Positions 1 through 6,208 of a stretch of DNA of 18,255 bases are shown piece by piece; within the stretch, counting starts at the first letter, position 1, and the number at the start of each line of letters is the position of its first letter. The notes under the pieces are model-generated. The model worked only from the letters and a program-made list of their open reading frames with translations. It was not told the DNA's origin and made no database searches. The DNA lies in assembly GCA_001796045.1 (NCBI GenBank), contig MGLN01000024.1, positions 382 to 18,636 of the forward strand, written 5' to 3'. This stretch comes from Caulobacterales bacterium RIFOXYB1_FULL_67_16. Its GTDB lineage: Bacteria; Pseudomonadota; Alphaproteobacteria; Caulobacterales; Caulobacteraceae. The position numbers were made by a program, and so were the translations under genes.

Positions 1-183
1 GAGACCCTGCGCGCCGGTCGCAGGATCGTCGAACAGTACGGCAGCTGGTCGGCCGCCATCGCCAAGGGCGAGCGTCGCGACGACGGGGTCGTCATCCTGC
101 CCGCGCCGCCCTCGGTCGCGCCCGCCGCCCAGGCCGAGTCGCCCGCCAAGGTTCAGGCCAAGACCCCGGCGCGCGCCGTTTGA
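1..183 (+). CDS. C-terminal fragment of unidentified protein
   Basis: The plus strand is open in frame 1 from the first base to a TGA at 181-183, giving the last 60 residues of a protein whose start lies outside the window. The fragment begins with a charged, probably helical segment (ETLRAGRRIVEQYGSWSAAI), then a basic/acidic patch (GERRDD) and a Pro/Ala-rich tail that looks disordered. I do not recognise the family. Its stop overlaps the TTG start of the next gene (TTGA, 180-183), so the two are probably one operon and translationally coupled. The open frame, typical codon use and tight overlap argue that it is real; the function is unknown. Confidence 0.6.
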   Translation, partial: ETLRAGRRIVEQYGSWSAAIAKGERRDDGVVILPAPPSVAPAAQAESPAKVQAKTPARAV

Positions 184-989
184 CCGTCACGCTCGGGGTC
201 GCCTGGGCGCTGTTCATCCTGGCCCCCGGTCTGGCGGTGTTCGCCGCCCTCTACACCTCGGGCGGCGGCAAGGTGGTGGCGCCCGCCCCGCCTGCCCCCA
301 ACTCCTTCACCGCCCTGTCCATCGTCATCTTCGGCGCCCTGACGGCCCATGCGGCGGCGGCCTTCGTCTTCGTGCTGGCGGACGGCGTAGCCCACGTCCT
401 TCCGGCCCTGCGTCCGCCGTGGAACCCCAATCCTTACGCCTATTTCCTGGCCGCCCAGCCCAAGAGCGACCCATTCCTCGGACTGGAGGTCTGGTCGCTG
501 CTGTTCGTCCTCCTGGTTCTTTCGATCGGCGCCTATCTGGTCATGCGGTGGGCGATTGGCCGCGCGGAGGGGACCAGCATCGATCGGGCTCGGCTTGAGC
601 CGCCCCAGCCTGCGGTCCCCCTGTTCCGGTTTCTGTACGGCGGCTGGGCTTCGACCCTGGTTCAGCTCAGTCCCGAAGCCGCCTACGACAAGCATTTGGC
701 CGCCTATGTCGTGACCGACATGGAGACCGAGAACGGCTGGGTCGGTTATGAGGGCGAGGTCGCGAGCCTATCTCTCGACACCGACAAGCAGATCGTCGCC
801 CTAACCCTGAAGAACTGCCAAGCCTTCCGGCTGGAGCCCACAAAGACCAGCCTCAGTCACAGGGTGATGGCCCGCGTAGCGCCCATTCCCCTGCTGCTGA
901 TCGAACGGTCGCAGATCAAGAATGTGGCGCTTCAGATCGTCTTTCAGCGCAAGCCCAGCCCTCGTCCGGCGGACGGAATGGTCGTCTAG
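180..989 (+). CDS. Three-helix inner-membrane protein, DUF6338-like architecture
   Basis: A 269-residue protein with three hydrophobic segments near residues 4-26, 43-70 and 103-126, followed by a soluble C-terminal part of about 140 residues that is probably cytoplasmic. That part holds a beta-rich stretch (NGWVGYEGEVASLSLDTD, then IVALTLKNCQAF, near 185-216). Three N-terminal helices, a Pro/Tyr-rich loop (PPWNPNPYAYF) and a small beta domain resemble DUF6338-type membrane proteins. This is a resemblance of layout, not a firm family call. The start is TTG at 180, overlapping the previous stop, and no better ATG is seen near the first helix. Its TAG at 987-989 shares a CTAG tetranucleotide with the stop of the opposing gene. 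Function unknown. Confidence 0.75.
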   Translation: MTVTLGVAWALFILAPGLAVFAALYTSGGGKVVAPAPPAPNSFTALSIVIFGALTAHAAAAFVFVLADGVAHVLPALRPPWNPNPYAYFLAAQPKSDPFLGLEVWSLLFVLLVLSIGAYLVMRWAIGRAEGTSIDRARLEPPQPAVPLFRFLYGGWASTLVQLSPEAAYDKHLAAYVVTDMETENGWVGYEGEVASLSLDTDKQIVALTLKNCQAFRLEPTKTSLSHRVMARVAPIPLLLIERSQIKNVALQIVFQRKPSPRPADGMVV

Positions 990-1168
990 CCCTGCGCCGG
1001 TCCGCCGTCCTGATCCTCAGGCGGCGTCTTTCCCGCCCCCCGGTTCTGCATCACCCCGACCAAGATGAAGGCGACCAGGCCGAAGGCGAACCACAGGCCG
1101 AACTTGCCCGTCAAAAGACCGATCAGGCCGAAGATCAACAGGACGCCGAAGGGGGTGAGCCGTTTCAT
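986..1168 (-). CDS. Small two-helix membrane protein, hypothetical
   Basis: A 60-residue protein with two closely spaced hydrophobic segments (about residues 7-20 and 23-40, joined by TGKFGLW) and a polar, Pro/Asp/Gly-rich tail likely to face the cytoplasm. The composition (KRLTPFGVLLIFGLIGLL at the N terminus) is what a real short membrane protein looks like rather than an antisense shadow. The ATG is at 1166-1168; the bases upstream on this strand are pyrimidine-rich, so there is no clear Shine-Dalgarno. It is convergent with the preceding membrane protein, their stop codons sharing CTAG at 986-989, and divergent from the hydrolase downstream. I can assign no function. The weak initiation site is the main reason for caution. 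Confidence 0.65.
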   Translation of the reverse strand: MKRLTPFGVLLIFGLIGLLTGKFGLWFAFGLVAFILVGVMQNRGAGKTPPEDQDGGPAQG

Positions 1169-1259
1169 GAGGGGGAGGCTAGCCGCGTTTTGTTCGACTG
1201 ACGAGACCTATCGGCCGCCGCCCCTTGAAACCAAGGCCGCCCTCGCCCACTCCAGCACC

Positions 1260-2234
1260 ATGGCCCTCTCCACCCATGTCGTCGATTTCCCCCCTGCCCA
1301 GCAGGCGGCCGTGCGGCGGATCAACGCCGTCCTGGCCCGCGCCCCGCGCCTGCGGACCGATCCCTGGCGGATCGAGGCGGGTCAGCGCCTGTCCCTGTGG
1401 TTGGACGCGGCCGCCGGGGCCGTCACCGTTCCCCGCCTGCGCAAGCGCGGCGTCACCGTCGAGATCCGCCAGACCGACGGCGAGACGCCGGTACCCTTGC
1501 GCATCCTTAGACCCGAAGGGCCGCCCCGCGCCGTGGTTCTCGACATCCACGGCGGCGGCTGGGTTCTGGGCAGCGCCGGCCTGAACGACCGGCTGAACGC
1601 CCATCTGGCGCGTCACGGCTTCTGCGTCGTCTCGGTCGATTACCGCCTGCTGTCGGAACGGCGCGGCGTCTATATCGACGCCGCCATCGCCGACTGCCTG
1701 GCCGCCGCCCACTGGACCGTGACCCATGTCGACGATCTGGGCGCCGCGACCGTCTTCCTGACGGGGGAATCCGCCGGCGGCCATCTGGCGGCCCTGACCG
1801 CCGTCGCCCTGCGCGACCAGGGGCTGATCGACAAGGTCCGGGGCTGCGTCTTCACCTATGGGGTCTTCGACCTGTCCGGGACCGAGCGCGTCCGTTCCGC
1901 CGGGCCGGAGACCCTGCTGTTCAACGGCCCGACCATGCAGGCGGATCTGGCGCGCCTGGCCCCCGACCGCGACGAGGCGGGCCTGCGTCGCGCCGACGTC
2001 TCACCGCTCTACGCCGACCTGTCGGGTCTGCCCCCCGCCCTCTTCCTGGCCGGAGAATACGACCCCCTGTTCGAAGACAGCCTGCTGATGGCGACCCGCT
2101 GGGGCGAGGCGGCCGAGGCCGACCTGATCCGCGTGCCCGAAACCGCGCACGGCTTCCTCCATTTCGGCGGCCCCGCCGCCCGAGGCGCGCGCGGCGCCAT
2201 CCGAGCCTGGCTGAACACGCGCCTGAAGTCCTAG
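1260..2234 (+). CDS. Alpha/beta hydrolase, hormone-sensitive-lipase (HSL) family esterase
   Basis: A 324-residue carboxylesterase-type enzyme. The HSL-family oxyanion motif HGGGW is at residues 97-101, the nucleophile elbow GESAGG at 169-174 (Ser171), the acid in EYDPLFEDS (Asp268) and the histidine in ETAHGF (His297), so the triad is complete. There is no signal peptide, so it is probably cytosolic. The family hydrolyses short acyl esters; the natural substrate cannot be read from sequence. I place the start at the ATG at 1260, because the frame upstream runs antisense through the small membrane protein gene and gives a basic, Pro-rich extension unlike the family. The Shine-Dalgarno is weak, so another start between 1200 and 1260 is possible. 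It appears monocistronic. Confidence 0.88.
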   Translation: MALSTHVVDFPPAQQAAVRRINAVLARAPRLRTDPWRIEAGQRLSLWLDAAAGAVTVPRLRKRGVTVEIRQTDGETPVPLRILRPEGPPRAVVLDIHGGGWVLGSAGLNDRLNAHLARHGFCVVSVDYRLLSERRGVYIDAAIADCLAAAHWTVTHVDDLGAATVFLTGESAGGHLAALTAVALRDQGLIDKVRGCVFTYGVFDLSGTERVRSAGPETLLFNGPTMQADLARLAPDRDEAGLRRADVSPLYADLSGLPPALFLAGEYDPLFEDSLLMATRWGEAAEADLIRVPETAHGFLHFGGPAARGARGAIRAWLNTRLKS

Positions 2235-2307
2235 GCAAAATCCCGATTGTCGGAGCGTCGGATTTCCCTTACCTCCGGAAGCTTCGCCGCCGCGCACATC
2301 GGACGCA

Positions 2308-2320
2308 GGGAGGGGGAGGA
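2308..2320 (+). promoter_or_regulatory. Purine-rich ribosome-binding site of the sensor kinase
   Basis: A run of G and A (GGGAGGGGGAGGA) ends two bases before the ATG at 2323. It contains GGAGG and GGGAGG matches to the anti-Shine-Dalgarno at several spacings. It supports the 2323 start over the overlapping reading frame that opens at 2247. Confidence 0.7.
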
Positions 2321-2322
2321 GT

Positions 2323-3312
2323 ATGCCTTTGAACCCGGACCTGTTTCGCAGAAGCCCCGTCTACGGCTACGGTCTGGCGCTCTGCACCTGGCTGACGGCG
2401 TCCGGCGTCCGCATGGCCTTGGCCGACTGGTTTCCTCCTGGCTTCCCCTATCTGACCTTTTTCCCCGCCGTCGTTGTGGTCGCCTATTTCGCGGGACTTC
2501 GGCCGGCGGTCCTGACGGCGGTCCTGTCGGGTTTGACCGCCTGGTGGTTCTGGATCGGCGCGCCCGGCTTCGACTGGAGCACGGCCACCGGCCTGGCCCT
2601 GGGCTTCTATGTCTTCGTGGTGGCCGTCGACATCTTCTTCATCGTCGGCATGAACGCGGCGACCGACGATCTGCGGCGCGAGGTGGCGCGCAACGCCGCC
2701 CTGGCCGAGAGCCGCGACCTGTTGCTGAAGGAAGTCCAGCACCGCGTCTCCAACAATATCCAGGTGGTCAGCAGCCTTCTGCGTCTCGAGGCCGGCATGA
2801 CCAAGGACGCCGAGGCCCGTCGCGCCCTGTCGGAGGCCTCCGCCCGCACGGCCATGATCGCCAATGTGCAACGCAGCCTGCTGGACGCCGACGGCCGGGC
2901 CGCGCCGTTCGACGATCTGGCGCGCGGGCTGGTCTGCGACGCTCTGAACGCGGCCGGCCGCACCGACGTCGTCGTCGTCGTCGAGGACGCCCGCCACGCT
3001 CTAACGGCCGAAGAGGCCACCCCTGTCGTCCTGATCCTGCTGGAATGCGTCAACAACGCCCTGGAGCACGCCTTCCGGGACCGTCCGGGCCGGATCGAGA
3101 TCCGTCTCCACGACGACGGCGCCAAACGCCGCCTGGAGGTGCGTGATGACGGCGCCGGACCGCCCGCGGATCTCGACCCCGCCAGAAGCCGCAGCCTGGG
3201 TCTGCGCATCGTCATGGGTCTGACCGAACAGCTCCACGGCCGGTTCAGCATCGTCGACGCCGCCCCCGGCGCCCTGTGCGTGCTCAGCTATCCGCGCCCC
3301 GCCGCCCAGTGA
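2323..3312 (+). CDS. Membrane sensor histidine kinase, DUF4118 + HisKA_2 + HATPase_c
   Basis: A 329-residue histidine kinase. Residues about 13-110 hold four hydrophobic segments of DUF4118 type (FPYLTFFPAVVVVAYFAGLR near 41-60), then a short helical linker. The HisKA_2 dimerisation/phosphoacceptor motif EVQHRVSNNIQVVSSLLRLE (137-156) has His140 as the likely phosphorylation site. The ATPase domain shows an N box (ECVNNALEHAF, 241-251), a G1 box (RDDGAG, 274-279) and a G2-like motif (SLGLRIV, 291-297). HisKA_2 kinases are common in alphaproteobacteria, some feeding the PhyR general stress response. No response regulator, NepR or sigma factor lies nearby, so it is an orphan here. There is no separate periplasmic or PAS sensor domain; the membrane part may sense. 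Confidence 0.9.
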   Translation: MPLNPDLFRRSPVYGYGLALCTWLTASGVRMALADWFPPGFPYLTFFPAVVVVAYFAGLRPAVLTAVLSGLTAWWFWIGAPGFDWSTATGLALGFYVFVVAVDIFFIVGMNAATDDLRREVARNAALAESRDLLLKEVQHRVSNNIQVVSSLLRLEAGMTKDAEARRALSEASARTAMIANVQRSLLDADGRAAPFDDLARGLVCDALNAAGRTDVVVVVEDARHALTAEEATPVVLILLECVNNALEHAFRDRPGRIEIRLHDDGAKRRLEVRDDGAGPPADLDPARSRSLGLRIVMGLTEQLHGRFSIVDAAPGALCVLSYPRPAAQ

Positions 3313-3335
3313 TCTCTCTGATCCGGCGCCTTTCT

Positions 3336-3406
3336 GTGGACAAGACAAAACACTGATCCGCCAAGGCGAATTCGATCCGTCCACCGATGTTCACAGGCTT
3401 GTCCAC
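3336..3406. repeat. 9-bp inverted repeat with DnaA-box-like arms
   Basis: GTGGACAAG at 3336-3344 is the exact reverse complement of CTTGTCCAC at 3398-3406, 53 bases apart. Each arm extended by one base is close to the DnaA-box consensus TTATCCACA (TTGTCCACA on one side, TTGTCCACC on the other). It lies just after the kinase gene. It could be two regulator or DnaA sites, or chance. Confidence 0.35.
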
Positions 3407-3509
3407 CGCCTCCGGGCCAATCATGCACATCGGGGCGAGTTCGGGCGCTTGCCTCATACCGGGTTTCGCGAGAACGTCAACAGGCCGAGGGACACGGCGG
3501 CGCGGAAAT

Positions 3510-3523
3510 CGGGGGAGACCCCG
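3510..3523 (+). other. Hairpin with GAGA (GNRA) tetraloop
   Basis: CGGGG (3510-3514), loop GAGA, CCCCG (3519-3523): a perfect five-pair GC stem closed by a GNRA-class tetraloop. No T-run follows, so it is not a classical intrinsic terminator. Confidence 0.4.
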
Positions 3524-3567
3524 GCTTCAAGCGAACCGGCCCGGCTCTACGACCCGGCGTGATCGGG

Positions 3568-3581
3568 CGGTCTTCGGACCG
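3568..3581 (+). other. Hairpin with cTTCGg tetraloop
   Basis: CGGTC (3568-3572), loop TTCG, GACCG (3577-3581): a perfect five-pair stem with the C(UUCG)G tetraloop known for high stability in RNA. There is no T-run downstream. It lies 45 bases after the GAGA-loop hairpin. Confidence 0.4.
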
Positions 3582-3803
3582 TAACGTGCGGCGGGCGGGA
3601 TCCAAGGCTCCGGTCATCGACGGTCTCCGGATCGACGACGGACAGGGGAACCGGATCGGGATCGACGGACGACGCGGACGCAATGCCGTGGGACGCCTGA
3701 GACCCGGAGCGCGACAGGATACAGCCGACCGTCCTTGCGGGTCCGCCCGCGACGACGCCCAGGCCGAGGTCCGACCCGACCGGCCAAGTCCAACCCGGAC
3801 TTG

Positions 3804-3852
3804 GCGAGGGGACGAAGTTCACGGGTTCCCCCTGAAAGCTTCGTCCCCTCGC
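3804..3852 (+). other. Long hairpin, 14-bp perfect stem
   Basis: GCGAGGGGACGAAG (3804-3817) pairs perfectly with CTTCGTCCCCTCGC (3839-3852). The 21-base interior can pair further (TTCA 3818-3821 with TGAA 3833-3836, then GGG with CCC) with a two-base bulge. No T-run follows, and the next gene starts 81 bases on. It could be a leader structure, a Rho-associated 3' end, or a stray repeat element; no second copy occurs in the window. Confidence 0.5.
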
Positions 3853-3923
3853 TCAATTGGGGCCGAATTTCATGGATTTGCGCTAGACAGCCGCCGCCGC
3901 CCATGCACCCATCCCGTGCAGCC

Positions 3924-3928
3924 GGAGG
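3924..3928 (+). promoter_or_regulatory. Ribosome-binding site deciding the start at 3934
   Basis: GGAGG at 3924-3928, five bases before the ATG at 3934. Together with the signal peptide that begins there, it fixes the start and excludes the in-frame extension back to 3559. Confidence 0.75.
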
Positions 3929-3933
3929 CCGTC

Positions 3934-5118
3934 ATGCGTGTAACACCGTTTCTTCTCTGTCTTCCCTTCGCCCTGGCGATCGCGGCGCCCCCGGCCAAAG
4001 CCGATCAGAGCCCGGAATATGTCGGCCCTCCCGTCATTATTCCGGGACCGCCCTCTCCGCCGATCAGCGTAAGATCGGGCGCCCTGGCAGCTCCGATGGA
4101 GGACACCCGCCTCCACCTGCCCGACGCCGAGGCGACCTGCGACGGCGCCCCGCTCGCCGCAACCTACAGCGATCCGCTGCCGGCGGTGCAACGGCGTGTC
4201 GGCGCGTCTTATGAGGACACTGTGCTGGCCTTCTCGGTCGCCGCGGACGGCCGCACCCTGGATATCCGCGCCGTCGAGGGTGCGACCGCCGCTTCCGACA
4301 GGCTGCAGGCCAGCCTGGCCGCGTGGCGCTTCCCGCCTCACGCGCGCAAGGACTGTCGTCTGATCGTGCGGTGGCGCACGGTCAGCGTGGAACAGGCCGA
4401 CACATCGGACCTGCTGACCTATTTCGCCGTCACCCGGGATCGCGGCGCCCTGCGGGATGCTGTGGCTAAAAGACTCGGCGGACCGAACTCGGACTGCGAC
4501 GACCGGTTCGGCGGCCGCCGCCCCGCCGTCATGGCCTATCCCGATTTCGAGAAGGGCCGCCGCCCGCCACCCGGCGGACGCAGTTGGACTGTGGTTCGCT
4601 GGAACATCGACGCAGAGGGTCGAAATACCGACATCGAGACCCTGGGGTCGTCAGGCGACGTCGATCTGGACGCCGAGGCGCGACGCACCATGGCCGACTC
4701 GCGCATGCGGCCAGGGCCGGCGCGGACCGGCTGCGTCTACAACTTCTACCGGACAGGCGAGACCCTGGAAGCCCCGCCCATGCCGCCGGAAGACCAGCGC
4801 CCGGATCCCCTTCAACAGTGCCCCGCATCCGTCGCTGAACGCTTCAAGCCTCAATCCAATCTCGTGTTCCCGACGGCTTTCCGCGACCGGCCTATAGAAG
4901 GCTGGGCTCTGATCCGGTTCGACGTCGCCCCCTGGGGCCAGATCGGCAATGCCGCCGTGGTCGAGGCCCAGCCGGCCGCTGCCTTCGGGACGCAAGCCTT
5001 GCAGTTGGTGCAATCCAGCCGCGCCTCAGGCGGGTTCGAGGCCGGGGTTCGGTGCGTCGTGCCGGTCCGCTACAAGATGCCGGCCGAGAACGCCGCGCCT
5101 GAAGCGGATCAGAACTGA
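3934..5118 (+). CDS. Secreted protein with three tandem TonB-C-like modules
   Basis: A 394-residue protein with a Sec signal peptide (hydrophobic core FLLCLPFALAIAAP, probable cleavage after AKA near residue 23), then a Pro-rich segment. Three repeats follow that look like TonB C-terminal domains: about 65-150 (DTVLAFSVAADGRTLDIRAV), 185-275 (WTVVRWNIDAEGRNTDIETL) and 293-382 (GWALIRFDVAPWGQIGNAAV). The last is closest to the usual pattern of strand, D-G turn, strand, helix. Each module has one cysteine near its start and one near its end (C69/C141, C188/C267, C296/C374), suggesting one disulfide each in the periplasm. There is no N-terminal anchor as in true TonB, and no ExbB/ExbD nearby, so a direct role in energy transduction is doubtful. 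Module boundaries are estimated by eye. Confidence 0.8.
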   Translation: MRVTPFLLCLPFALAIAAPPAKADQSPEYVGPPVIIPGPPSPPISVRSGALAAPMEDTRLHLPDAEATCDGAPLAATYSDPLPAVQRRVGASYEDTVLAFSVAADGRTLDIRAVEGATAASDRLQASLAAWRFPPHARKDCRLIVRWRTVSVEQADTSDLLTYFAVTRDRGALRDAVAKRLGGPNSDCDDRFGGRRPAVMAYPDFEKGRRPPPGGRSWTVVRWNIDAEGRNTDIETLGSSGDVDLDAEARRTMADSRMRPGPARTGCVYNFYRTGETLEAPPMPPEDQRPDPLQQCPASVAERFKPQSNLVFPTAFRDRPIEGWALIRFDVAPWGQIGNAAVVEAQPAAAFGTQALQLVQSSRASGGFEAGVRCVVPVRYKMPAENAAPEADQN

Positions 5119-5164
5119 CGCGCCCCGCCTTCCCAAGGCCGCCGTCCCCTCGTAAAGCAGGGCC

Positions 5165-6208
5165 ATGATCCAGCGTGGGAATCGCCTGCTGACCCGTCGC
5201 CGCGCCCTGCTCGCGGGCGGCGCGGCTGTGGTCGGAGGCGCGGCGCTCGGCCTGAGGGCCTGCACCCGTTCCGAGGCGCCGGTGGACGACCAGGGCCGGG
5301 TGCGGCTGCGCTTCGCCACCGACTGGCGCGCCCAGGCCGAACAGGGCGGCTTCTATCAGGCCCTGGCGACCGGCGCCTATGAGAAGCGCGGGCTGAACGT
5401 CCAGATCGTCCAGGGCGGACCGGGCGTGAACGTGCCCCAGCTGCTGGCCTCGGGCGCCGTCGAACTGGGCATGGGCTCCAACAGCTTCATCCCGATGAAC
5501 CTGGTCGCCGCCGGGGCGCCCGTGAAGGCCGTCGCCGCCTTCTTCCAGAAGGACCCCCAGGTTCTGATCGCCCACCCCGACCCGGCGCTGGAGACGATCG
5601 CCGATCTGGCCGGACGCCCCTTCCTGCTGGCCGACGCCTCGATCAACGCCTTCTGGGTCTGGCTGAAGGCCAAATACGGCTTCACCGACGACCAGGTCCG
5701 CAAATACACCTTCAACCTGGCGCCCTTCCTGGCCGACGAGCGGGCGGTGCAGCAGGGCTATCTGACCAGCGAGCCCTACACCATCGAACAGGAGGCGGGT
5801 TTCGAGCCCAAGGTCTTCCTGCTGGCCGACGAGGGCTATCCGTCGTACGCCACCATGGTTCTGGCGCCGAACGCCTTCGCGCGCGACAACGCCGAAGCCT
5901 TGCGCAGTTTTATCGCCGCCTCGGCCGAGGGCTGGCGCGACTATCTGCGCGGCGACCCAAAGCCGGGCGACGCCTTGATCCGCAAGGATAATCCGGAGAT
6001 GACCCAGGCCATTCTGGATCAGGCCCGGCAGAAGCTGCGCGACAACGGCATCGTCGACGGCGGAGATGCTGCCCTTTACGGCCTCGGGGCCATGACCGCC
6101 GAACGCTGGCAGGCCTTCTTCGAGGTCACCAGCCAGGCCGGCGTCTTCGATCCCGGCCTGAACTGGCGCGAGGCCTTCACCGACAACTATCTGCCGGGCC
6201 GTGGCTGA
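5165..6208 (+). CDS. ABC importer substrate-binding protein, NMT1/THI5-like (NitT/TauT type)
   Basis: A 347-residue periplasmic binding protein. The N terminus has a twin-arginine pattern (TRRRALL, 10-16), a hydrophobic stretch and LRAC at 30-33, so it may be Tat-exported and perhaps a lipoprotein at Cys33, although Arg at -2 is unusual for a lipobox. The mature part follows the NMT1/SsuA-like pattern: RLRFATDWRAQAEQGGFYQA (47-66), AYEKRGLNVQIVQGGPGVNV (71-90), LASGAVELGMGSN (94-106). Members bind nitrate, taurine and other sulfonates, pyrimidine thiamine precursors or similar small molecules. The ligand is not evident here, and no TPP-riboswitch-like sequence lies in the 46-base gap upstream. 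The ATPase gene overlaps its 3' end by 8 bases, so the three transporter genes form one operon. The Shine-Dalgarno is weak. Confidence 0.88.
   Translation: MIQRGNRLLTRRRALLAGGAAVVGGAALGLRACTRSEAPVDDQGRVRLRFATDWRAQAEQGGFYQALATGAYEKRGLNVQIVQGGPGVNVPQLLASGAVELGMGSNSFIPMNLVAAGAPVKAVAAFFQKDPQVLIAHPDPALETIADLAGRPFLLADASINAFWVWLKAKYGFTDDQVRKYTFNLAPFLADERAVQQGYLTSEPYTIEQEAGFEPKVFLLADEGYPSYATMVLAPNAFARDNAEALRSFIAASAEGWRDYLRGDPKPGDALIRKDNPEMTQAILDQARQKLRDNGIVDGGDAALYGLGAMTAERWQAFFEVTSQAGVFDPGLNWREAFTDNYLPGRG

Larger units (their letters stand above)
3313..3933. other. Gene-free stretch with several hairpins
   Basis: About 620 bases without a convincing gene. The short open frames lack family character, and the frame continuous with the next gene (from 3559) reads as basic low-complexity sequence ahead of an obvious signal peptide. 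It holds a spaced inverted repeat (3336-3406), a GAGA-loop hairpin (3510-3523), a TTCG-loop hairpin (3568-3581), near-repeats of a GGATCGACG-like motif around 3625-3670, and a long hairpin (3804-3852). A -10-like TAGACA lies at 3884-3889. It may be a long leader, a non-coding RNA or a decayed region; the sequence alone does not decide. Confidence 0.5.

Noticed and set aside
1065..1259. N-terminal extension of the HSL-type hydrolase
   Set aside because: It would overlap the small membrane protein gene antisense and adds a basic, Pro-rich segment not expected in the family.
3559..3933. N-terminal extension of the TonB-C-like protein
   Set aside because: The signal peptide and GGAGG site place the start at 3934; upstream residues are Arg/Asp/Gly-rich and unlike a protein domain.
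3313..3933. Replication origin suggested by DnaA-box-like repeats
   Set aside because: Only two imperfect boxes, no AT-rich unwinding stretch, and no hemE, dnaA, parA or other replication gene nearby.
5119..5164. Possible TPP riboswitch ahead of the NMT1/THI5-like gene
   Set aside because: The gap is only 46 bases and no CTGAGA-type thi-box is present there.
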